Positions 1 to 6,022 of a stretch of DNA of 6,455 nt are shown here, one piece after another. Each line of letters starts with the position of its first letter. Position 1 is the stretch's first letter. Location of the stretch: contig PWJF01000190.1 of assembly GCA_003560935.1 (NCBI GenBank), positions 1 through 6,455 on the forward strand. Reading direction: 5' to 3'. The stretch comes from Ignavibacteriales bacterium. GTDB lineage: Bacteria > Bacteroidota > Ignavibacteria > T3Sed10-11. Under the pieces are notes generated by a model that was given only the letters and a program-made list of their open reading frames with translations, made no database searches and was not told the DNA's origin. Made by a program: the position numbers and the translations under genes.

Positions 1-411
1 ACGCTGAATGTTGCAAAGAAAATCGTGGATCATGCACTCGATAATGGCTGGGATCGTGAAAACGGTGCATTCTACTATCAAGGATATTATTTTACCGATT
101 CGGATACATTAACCATTATAAACAATAAGAAAGTCTGGTGGGTACAAGCGGAAGGACTAAACACGCTCTTATTGATGTCAGAATTATTCCCGGAAGTAAA
201 ACGCTATTATCAATCATTCAAGACGCTCTGGGAATATACGAAAGAATATCTTATCGATCATGAATACGGCGGTTGGTATATGGAAGGACTTGATCAAAGT
301 CCGGAAGCACGGACCGCTCCCAAGGCATCAATATGGAAAGTGAATTATCACACCGCACGGGCATTAATCAACTGTATTAAAATGCTGCGCTCCGAATTTG
401 AGATGTTCTAA
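1..411 (+). CDS. AGE-family sugar 2-epimerase (cellobiose/mannobiose 2-epimerase-like), 3' part only
   Basis: The 5' end lies outside the window; the frame is open from base 1, giving 136 C-terminal residues. Family enzymes are (alpha/alpha)6-barrel cytoplasmic proteins that epimerise C2 of a sugar, either N-acylglucosamine or the reducing-end glucose/mannose of beta-1,4 disaccharides. Seen here: the KVWWVQAEGL motif (Trp46-Trp47 and Glu51 of the fragment), GGWYMEGLD (around 90-98) and KVNYHTARA with His117. These match the conserved aromatic pair, the acidic residue and the last of the catalytic histidines of cellobiose 2-epimerases. The other two catalytic histidines would be upstream and cannot be checked. 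No export signal is visible in this part. It sits 32 bases before the GH5 start, so it is probably co-transcribed with it. Cellobiose/mannobiose 2-epimerase is favoured over N-acylglucosamine 2-epimerase because of the glycosidase/transporter context. The family is quite certain; the exact substrate is inference. Confidence 0.88.
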   Translation, partial: TLNVAKKIVDHALDNGWDRENGAFYYQGYYFTDSDTLTIINNKKVWWVQAEGLNTLLLMSELFPEVKRYYQSFKTLWEYTKEYLIDHEYGGWYMEGLDQSPEARTAPKASIWKVNYHTARALINCIKMLRSEFEMF

Positions 412-430
412 AACTCATGTATCCAACCAC

Positions 431-435
431 AGGAG
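431..435 (+). promoter_or_regulatory. Ribosome binding site that sets the GH5 start
   Basis: AGGAG lies 8 bases before the GTG at 444. The ATG at 417, 27 bases further up and in the same frame, has no such sequence before it. The GTG start also places the twin-arginine pair at residues 3-4, where a Tat signal should have it. Both points favour GTG 444 as the true start. Confidence 0.75.
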
Positions 436-443
436 TTACTACC

Positions 444-1544
444 GTGAATAGACGAGATTTCATTTATACAAGCGGCGCGTTAGCTGCAGGTACGTTCGCC
501 GGATTGAACATGCTTTCTTGCGCCACTACCCAAACCCCGTCATTGACATTCCCACGCTACCGTGGATTTAATTTGCTCGAAAAATTCAGCGGTACCGGTC
601 CGAGAAGAATATTCCAGGAAGAGGATTTTGAGATTATGACCGGGTGGGGATTCGATTTTGCACGTATTCCAATGTCATATTGGCAATGGTCATCACCGGA
701 CGATTGGTTTACAATCGACGAGGATGTATTGAATGATATTGATGAAGTTGTTGAATTAGGTCGCCAATACAATGTGCATATTAGTCTGAATCTACATCGA
801 ATTCCCGGCTACTGCATCAACAGAAGAGATCTTGAGCCGGTCGATCTTTTCGAAGATACTCCGGAAAATTTGCAAAAAGCGTTGGATGGAGCGATATTTC
901 ACTGGATGCTCTTTGCGGAAAGATATAAAGGAATACCCAGTTCACGGCTGAGTTTTGATTTAATTAACGAGCCGCCTTCGTTCAACGATATTTCCCGGTT
1001 TGTCGATGTTACCCGGGCGTTTGTTAACGCGATACGGGGCACAGACCCGGACCGACTGATAGTATCAAACGGCGTCGATGTGGGAAGAACCCCCGTTTTT
1101 GAGCTTGCCGATCTCGGACTTGTACAAAGTACACGAGGATACGATCCTATGAGCGTCAGTCATTACCAGGCGACCTGGGTTCCGGAAAATGCATATGAAA
1201 CATTCGATCCGCCGACGTGGCCGCTCAAAGGTGATGACGGCACATTGTGGGATAAAGCAGCTCTCAAAGAAAAATTAATCGACACATGGAAGCCGTTGGA
1301 AAGGATGGGAGTTCCGGTACACGTGGGAGAATGGGGATGTTACAACAGGACGCCGCACGATGTAGCACTGCGCTGGATGCGTGATCTTCTTTCACTCTGG
1401 AAAGATGCAGGATGGGGATATGCACTGTGGAACCTGAAAGGTTCATTCGGTATCCTTAATAGTGATCGTGAAGATGTAAAGTATGAAAATTATAGAGGAC
1501 ATAAACTCGATCGTGAAATGTTGGAATTGTTAAGAGAATTTTAA
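444..1544 (+). CDS. GH5 family glycoside hydrolase, Tat-exported putative lipoprotein
   Basis: This is a retaining endo-beta-glycanase-type enzyme (glucanase or mannanase) expected in the cell envelope. From the GTG start it is 366 residues. NRRDFI at 2-7 followed by an Ala/Gly-rich hydrophobic stretch is a twin-arginine signal, and MLSC ending at Cys26 is a loose lipobox. The single (beta/alpha)8 GH5 domain spans about 40-360. Visible GH5 landmarks are FARIP (Arg74), LNLHRIPGYC (His118), LINEPP (acid/base Glu176), SVSHYQ (His240-Tyr241), HVGEWG (nucleophile Glu296) and GYALWNLKG (active-site Trp329). All catalytic residues are present and no binding module is attached. The frame stays open up to an ATG at 417, but that start is less well supported. 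The gene follows the epimerase by 32 bases and precedes the GH9 by 20, so the three are probably one operon. Family assignment is firm. The subfamily and whether the backbone is beta-glucan or beta-mannan cannot be told by eye. Confidence 0.92.
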   Translation: MNRRDFIYTSGALAAGTFAGLNMLSCATTQTPSLTFPRYRGFNLLEKFSGTGPRRIFQEEDFEIMTGWGFDFARIPMSYWQWSSPDDWFTIDEDVLNDIDEVVELGRQYNVHISLNLHRIPGYCINRRDLEPVDLFEDTPENLQKALDGAIFHWMLFAERYKGIPSSRLSFDLINEPPSFNDISRFVDVTRAFVNAIRGTDPDRLIVSNGVDVGRTPVFELADLGLVQSTRGYDPMSVSHYQATWVPENAYETFDPPTWPLKGDDGTLWDKAALKEKLIDTWKPLERMGVPVHVGEWGCYNRTPHDVALRWMRDLLSLWKDAGWGYALWNLKGSFGILNSDREDVKYENYRGHKLDREMLELLREF

Positions 1545-1554
1545 TCAATATTTT

Positions 1555-1563
1555 GAGGTGAGG
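1555..1563 (+). promoter_or_regulatory. Ribosome binding site of the GH9 gene
   Basis: GAGGTGAGG ends one base before the ATG at 1565; its GAGG core is 6 bases from the start. An in-frame TGA at 1559-1561 inside this site rules out any earlier start, so 1565 is the start. Confidence 0.75.
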
Positions 1564-1564
1564 C

Positions 1565-4051
1565 ATGCTGCAATCTATTTTTATATCCATTCTTTTATTT
1601 TTGTTTTTCGGCATACCTGGCGGAAGCGTTTCTATTGTAGAAGACGCTGCCGCAGTGTTGAAAATAAATGATAAAGGATACTACGAGACGGTCGGACTGA
1701 ATATCATGATGTTCGATGATTTCTATCCGGAAGGTCATCAGGGTGGATTGACCATCGTGATGTGCGACAGGAGAGTGGCGGCAAGCGGCGATCTGCGGCT
1801 GGAACCGACGCCGGGACAATGGTCACCCGTTCCGGCAGTGGGTGAACGACATATCGATAGAGATAACGGAATAATTTCGGTTGACCTATGGTATCCCGAT
1901 TCGAGCAAGGATAGAAAGGGCTTCAATCCTATCATCTATCCCGACCTTCACTTTAAATATTCTATCAGAACCGAAGCAGTGGAAAACGGCATCAAAGTGA
2001 TCGTCGATCTGGAAAAGCCGTTACCTGATGAATGGGCGGATAAAGTAGGATTTAACATTGAGCTGTTTCCCGGTTATTACTTCGGTGAATATTATTTCAT
2101 GGACGGTACATCGGGTGTTTTTCCCCGTCAGGCGCATGGCCCAATGCAGCGGGACGAAAACGGGGAGTATCAAATAAAACCGCTCACATCGGGTAGGGAG
2201 TTGATCGTTGCACCGGGAACACGCCATAAGGAGATACGGATCACGACCCGGACAACGGATTTACAACTTATTGACGGAAGAGGTCTGCACAACAACGGCT
2301 GGTTTATTGTGCGCTCAACAATACCGAAGGGGGCCGTTAAAAATGCGGTCGAGTGGCTTATCACACCAACAATTAACCATGACTGGGTGTACAAGCCGGT
2401 GGTACAGGTATCCCAGGTGGGGTATCACCCCGATCAGGTTAAGTTTGGTGTCATAGAGTTGGATTCGAGAACCGAAATATACGAACCACTCCGGCTTATT
2501 CGAATCGATGAAAGCTCGCAGACAGTTGTTAAGCGTGTGGAAGAGCCGGTACCATGGGGAAATTTCCTGCGGTTTAAATATATTCGTTTCGACTTTAGCG
2601 AAATAACCGATGAAGGACTATACAGGATACGATACGGCGATGTGGATTCACACGTCTTTGAGATAAAACGTGATATATTTTCCAGACACGTCTGGCATCC
2701 GACGTTGGAGTATTTCCTGCCGGTACAGATGTGCCACATGCGTGTCGAGGACCGATATAAAGTCTGGCACGGACTATGTCATATGGATGATGCGTTGATG
2801 GCTCCAACAAATCATAATCATTTCGACGGTTATATACAGGGTGAATCTACATTGACGGATTTCAACACGGGCGACCATGTGCCCGGTCTGAATATCGGCG
2901 GTTGGCATGACGCCGGTGATTACGATATCCGGGTAGAGTCACAGGCAGAAACGGTATATAAACTCGCTCTTGCATATGAACTTTTCAATGACGAATACGA
3001 CGGCACAACCATCGATCAGGAAAACAGATTAGTAAAACTGCTTACACCGGATGGAAAGCCTGACATCCTGCAGCAACTTGAACACGGCGTACTGTCTATT
3101 GTCGGTGCATATGAGACGATGGGCAGATTGTATCGCGGGATTATATCACCTACATTAAAACAGTATGTTCATCTTGGTGATGCTGCGACGATGTCGGATA
3201 ATCTTATTTACCGAGAAAATGAGATCGATCCCGTACTCAATCGACCGCTTCCCATGGACGACCGTTGGGTATTTACGGAGGATAATCCCCAAAGAGAATT
3301 GTATGTCGCACAGCGTCTTGCTGCGGCAAGCCGTTCATTATTCGAGTTTAATCCGGAATTGGCAGATAAAAGTCTACGGGTTGCCGAAGAGCTGTATCGA
3401 TCAAACGCTTCGGCAAATGTTAAAAACCGTTTGAATGCCGCCGCGGAACTCTATCTGACGACATCGAATGAAGAATATAAAAATGTGATTCTGACAAATA
3501 TCGATGTGATAGCCGGTGATATTTTTGAGTTCAGTGAAGTGGTAGGAAGAATAGAGAAAAAACTGAGTGATGCAGGTTTTACAGAGAAAATCGAAAATGC
3601 AGTGAAAGATGCATACAAAGAAGTAACAGAACAGCAGAAAGAGAATCCATATGGTGTACCGTACCGGCCGCATATCTGGGGTGCCGGATGGGGTATTCAA
3701 GCATTCGGAGTGAAGCAATTGTTTCTTCATCTCGGTTTCCCCGGGTTATTTTCCTCCGACTATGCATTCAATGCACTCAACTTTGTGTTGGGTGTTCATC
3801 CGGGTGAGAACACCGCATCATTTGTGTCCGGTGTCGGCGTCAATTCATTATTGGTTGCATACGGTACCAATAGAGATGAGTGGTCATATATTCCGGGCGG
3901 TGTTGCGAGCGGAACGGCGTTAATTCGACCCGACCTGCCGGAACTTAAAATCTGGCCGTATTTCTGGCAGCAGTCGGAATATGTTATGGGCGGCGGGACG
4001 ATGGATTTTTTGATACTTGCAATGGCAGCGGATTATTTATTGAATGATTAA
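1565..4051 (+). CDS. GH9 family glycoside hydrolase with N-terminal beta-rich domain and CelD_N-type Ig-like domain
   Basis: This is an inverting glycanase, cellulase-like by family. Residues 1-24 form a hydrophobic signal peptide that unusually has no Lys/Arg before the core; a TGA just upstream excludes a longer start. Residues about 30-275 are a beta-rich region I cannot assign (includes FNIELFPGYYFGEYYF). QVSQVGYHPDQVKFG at 281-295 opens a CelD_N-type Ig-like domain to about 368. The (alpha/alpha)6 catalytic domain runs from about 372 to 828. GGWHDAGDYD holds the catalytic base aspartates (Asp449, Asp452), and QQSEYVMGGG gives the likely acid Glu804. Cys390, Cys405-His406 and His448 are spaced like the zinc site known in Ig-bearing GH9 cellulases. 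In place of the usual PHHR substrate-binding stretch there is VAYGTNRDEWSYIPGG (764-779). I associate this pattern with a poorly characterised GH9 branch in Bacteroidota-like genomes. The gene is intact and shares an apparent operon with GH5. Substrate is uncertain: beta-1,4-glucan is the default, a decorated glucan is possible. Confidence 0.9.
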   Translation: MLQSIFISILLFLFFGIPGGSVSIVEDAAAVLKINDKGYYETVGLNIMMFDDFYPEGHQGGLTIVMCDRRVAASGDLRLEPTPGQWSPVPAVGERHIDRDNGIISVDLWYPDSSKDRKGFNPIIYPDLHFKYSIRTEAVENGIKVIVDLEKPLPDEWADKVGFNIELFPGYYFGEYYFMDGTSGVFPRQAHGPMQRDENGEYQIKPLTSGRELIVAPGTRHKEIRITTRTTDLQLIDGRGLHNNGWFIVRSTIPKGAVKNAVEWLITPTINHDWVYKPVVQVSQVGYHPDQVKFGVIELDSRTEIYEPLRLIRIDESSQTVVKRVEEPVPWGNFLRFKYIRFDFSEITDEGLYRIRYGDVDSHVFEIKRDIFSRHVWHPTLEYFLPVQMCHMRVEDRYKVWHGLCHMDDALMAPTNHNHFDGYIQGESTLTDFNTGDHVPGLNIGGWHDAGDYDIRVESQAETVYKLALAYELFNDEYDGTTIDQENRLVKLLTPDGKPDILQQLEHGVLSIVGAYETMGRLYRGIISPTLKQYVHLGDAATMSDNLIYRENEIDPVLNRPLPMDDRWVFTEDNPQRELYVAQRLAAASRSLFEFNPELADKSLRVAEELYRSNASANVKNRLNAAAELYLTTSNEEYKNVILTNIDVIAGDIFEFSEVVGRIEKKLSDAGFTEKIENAVKDAYKEVTEQQKENPYGVPYRPHIWGAGWGIQAFGVKQLFLHLGFPGLFSSDYAFNALNFVLGVHPGENTASFVSGVGVNSLLVAYGTNRDEWSYIPGGVASGTALIRPDLPELKIWPYFWQQSEYVMGGGTMDFLILAMAADYLLND

Positions 4052-4319
4052 TTGTAAGGAGATACACTGGAAATTTTTTATCGTATTATTCGCGATGTTT
4101 CTGCTTGCTCTACCGGCTTGTTATGTTGACGACAGTAATGCACTCCTGAGAAAGCCGGCAAATCACCATTAAGCTAATACCGCGTGAACATTTATTCTAT
4201 CCGGATGAAAACGGGGATACAATAGTGGGGACTGGATATTACAGAGTATATGTGGGTGATCTTGAACAGAGTTTTCGATAACAGTAAATTTGTATGATGA
4301 AAATGAAGAAATAAAATGG
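4044..4319 (+). pseudogene. Decayed lipoprotein gene, remnant of a GH3 C-terminal (Fn3-like) or similar beta-sandwich protein
   Basis: Three segments read as one protein in two frames. (1) 4044-4172 encodes 42 residues whose KFFIVLFAMFLLALPAC is a classic lipoprotein signal (lipobox LPAC, Cys26 from the ATG at 4044, which overlaps the GH9 stop by 8 bases). (2) 4162-4278, one frame over, encodes ITIKLIPREHLFY and GTGYYRVYVGD, resembling the Fn3-like C-terminal domain of GH3 enzymes. (3) 4269-4319, back in the first frame, encodes SITVNLYDENEEIKW. Removing one A from the run at 4160-4162 and adding one T to the run at 4272-4275 joins all three without a stop. The restored frame has no stop before it runs into the transporter gene, so the 3' end is damaged too. 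If the GH3 reading is right, the whole catalytic part is gone. It could instead be an intact-in-life small lipoprotein with sequencing errors. The decay reading is supported by the missing start codon after a strong ribosome binding site. Confidence 0.55.
4056..4061 (+). promoter_or_regulatory. Orphan Shine-Dalgarno sequence with no start codon at the right spacing
   Basis: AAGGAG is a strong ribosome binding site just after the GH9 stop. Six bases later, where a start codon should be, the sequence reads TGG AAA TTT TTT ATC. That is the frame of a good lipoprotein signal peptide with Trp in the place of the initiator Met. The CTG at 4067 is out of that frame. The simplest reading is that the start codon of the downstream lipoprotein gene has been lost. 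Confidence 0.6.
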
Positions 4320-5722
4320 ACAACGCAAACACACACGCACCCATTAAATTCAGAGAAAAGCTTGCATACGGGGCAGGCGATTTTGCATCGTCAATGTTCT
4401 GGAAGCTTTTCTCGATGTTCCTGTTGTTTTTTTATACGGATGTTTTCGGAATAGCGGCAGGCGCCGTGGGAACAATGTTCCTGGTTACGAGGATATGGGA
4501 CAGCGCAAATGATCCCATCATGGGGCTTATTGCAGACAGGACGAAAACACACTGGGGGAAATTTCGTCCCTATTTATTATTTGTAGCCGTACCATTTGCG
4601 ATTATCGGTATATTGACCTTTACCACCCCCGATCTCAGCGCAACCGGTAAAATAATATATGCTTATGTTACCTACACGATGATGATGATGGTATATACCG
4701 CAGTTAACGTACCGTATGCGGCCTTGATGGGAGTGATGTCAACGAACACGGTAGAAAGGACTTCTCTGGCATCTTACCGGTTTCTCGGGGCGTTTTCTGG
4801 CGGACTGTTAATTACCGCAACAGCGACTTATTTGATAGAATATTTCGGTAATGGTCTGGACAGCGCCGTAGGATATCAGGTGACGGTCGGGATTTATTCC
4901 GTACTGGCAGCGGGCTTGTTTATTTTTACCTTTGCCGGAACAAAGGAACGATTACAGCCGCCCATAGAGAGAAACAAGCTCAAGGATGATCTGAAAGATA
5001 TCATCAAAAACGGGCCTTGGTTTATAATGCTGGCTGCTAATATTTCGTTCCTTATTTTTAATTCACTGCGGGAGGCGGCGATGATTTTTTATTTCCGGTA
5101 TTATGTCGGACCGCAGGATGTAATTTACTTCGGCACCGTTGGTCCGTCGGTGTTGGTGTCTACATATATGTCGATATGGTTGGCTGCCAATATTGTCGGC
5201 GTATTGTTTGCGAAGCCGGTTGCCAAGCGATTGGGTAAGAGACAAACCTTTTTCTCATTTATGATTGCAACGACTATATTGAGTTTTTCTTTGTACTTCA
5301 TACTACCACATCAGGTTGAGTTGATGTTCATACTCAATTTCATAATCGGTGTGACGACCGGTATCAACCTGCCGATCATCTGGTCGATGTTTGCCGATAT
5401 TGCCGACTACTCGGAATGGAAAAACGGTCGCCGTGCTACCGGATTGATCTTTTCATCCTCATCTATGTCACAGAAGTTCGGCTGGACACTCGGCGGGGCG
5501 TTCAGCGGTTGGATACTGGCGGCGTTTGCGTATGAGCCGGGCGTTGAACAAAGCGACCTGTCGATACTCGGCATTCGCCTGTTGATAAGTGTGTTTGCGG
5601 GTATAGGTGCATTGCTTTGTGTTATCTGTTTGTATTATTACAGGCTTGACGATAATACTATGAAAGAGATCAACACGGAGTTGGTGAAAAAACGAAACGA
5701 ACAAAATGTGGAGGAAGGATAA
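4316..5722 (+). CDS. GPH-family (MelB-like) MFS oligosaccharide:cation symporter
   Basis: This is an inner-membrane secondary transporter of the glycoside-pentoside-hexuronide:cation symporter family, expected to bring in the di- or oligosaccharides released by the neighbouring hydrolases. At 468 residues it has the usual family length, with about 12 hydrophobic segments and a charged cytoplasmic tail (KEINTELVKKRNEQ). Family signatures seen are KLAYGAGDFASSMFW near the N-terminus, TRIWDSANDPIMG with Asp62, Asn65 and Asp66 at the positions that in MelB contribute to the cation site, THWGKFRPYL (78-87), NVPYAALMG (131-139) and MFADIADYSEWKNGRRATG (358-376) in the second half. The ATG at 4316 is the only in-frame ATG nearby; before it is only a weak GAAGAA. 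It is intact, although the genes on both sides are damaged, which implies it is still selected. Substrate is inferred from context: beta-linked gluco- or manno-oligosaccharides. Confidence 0.92.
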   Translation: MDNANTHAPIKFREKLAYGAGDFASSMFWKLFSMFLLFFYTDVFGIAAGAVGTMFLVTRIWDSANDPIMGLIADRTKTHWGKFRPYLLFVAVPFAIIGILTFTTPDLSATGKIIYAYVTYTMMMMVYTAVNVPYAALMGVMSTNTVERTSLASYRFLGAFSGGLLITATATYLIEYFGNGLDSAVGYQVTVGIYSVLAAGLFIFTFAGTKERLQPPIERNKLKDDLKDIIKNGPWFIMLAANISFLIFNSLREAAMIFYFRYYVGPQDVIYFGTVGPSVLVSTYMSIWLAANIVGVLFAKPVAKRLGKRQTFFSFMIATTILSFSLYFILPHQVELMFILNFIIGVTTGINLPIIWSMFADIADYSEWKNGRRATGLIFSSSSMSQKFGWTLGGAFSGWILAAFAYEPGVEQSDLSILGIRLLISVFAGIGALLCVICLYYYRLDDNTMKEINTELVKKRNEQNVEEG

Positions 5723-5746
5723 AGATACTCAAATTTTGGACATAAA

Positions 5747-6022
5747 ATGCGAAATAAAACTTCCGTACTATTGATCGTCGTATTGATGTTGATTGGTTGT
5801 CGGGGAGAGAATGACAGTGATGTCATGGAGATGGAGATACTGATAGAAAATGCCTTCGAAGTAGCTCGCGTGCAGAGTATCAATATGGCATTGGCATTAA
5901 AAGACGAGCCCGAATTATTGCCGAAAACGTTAACCTGGGCGCGGGGACAGAGATGGGGATTATACGGATTTACGAATAGTATTAATTATAAACTTATCCG
6001 CTCAATTGTTTTCAGTGAATGA
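5747..6022 (+). pseudogene. Internally deleted GH88-like unsaturated glucuronyl hydrolase, lipoprotein
   Basis: The open frame gives 91 residues. Residues 1-18 are a Sec lipoprotein signal (VVLMLIGC, lipobox LIGC, Cys18). Residues about 30-63 (AFEVARVQSINMALALKDEP, then ELLPKTLT) look like the start of GH88 unsaturated glucuronyl hydrolases, where a conserved LKD-x-PELLP-[KR]-T stretch precedes the catalytic barrel. The next residues, WARGQRWGLYGFT (64-76), match the GH88 motif WARGQAWGLYG-[FY]-T, which normally lies roughly 150 or more residues further on. The junction is near 5930-5938. The last 15 residues match nothing I know, and the protein stops at 6022, far below the 370-430 residues of the family. 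Both catalytic aspartates fall in the missing part, so any product should be inactive. It begins 24 bases after the transporter with only a weak TGGA before the ATG. A new small lipoprotein is the less likely alternative, given two separate family motifs in order. Confidence 0.62.

Noticed and set aside
417..443. ATG at 417 as the GH5 start (nine extra residues, MYPTTGVTT)
   Set aside because: No ribosome binding site precedes it, whereas AGGAG is well placed for GTG 444, and the extension would push the twin-arginine pair away from the N-terminus.
557..772. Reverse-strand open frames under GH5, and similar ones under GH9, the transporter and GH3
   Set aside because: They lie antisense to clear, motif-rich genes, have no ribosome binding sites or recognisable domains, and are of the size expected by chance.
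2208..2456. Alternative + strand open frames inside GH9 (also 3165-3434)
   Set aside because: They are in the wrong frame within an intact GH9 whose own frame carries all the family motifs.
4113..4158. Inverted repeat CCGGCTT / AAGCCGG with a 32-base loop, as a possible terminator
   Set aside because: The arms are only 7 bases, the loop is long, there is no T-tract after it, and it lies inside the lipoprotein remnant.
4262..4290. TTGAAC, 17 bases, TAAATT as a promoter for the transporter gene
   Set aside because: Each box matches the sigma-70 consensus at only 4 of 6 positions, and the sequence is explained as part of the decayed coding region; not strong enough to annotate.
4679..4690. Four tandem ATG triplets, possible microsatellite or phase-variation repeat
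   Set aside because: They encode Met-Met-Met-Met inside a transmembrane segment of the transporter; a trinucleotide repeat this short cannot shift the frame.
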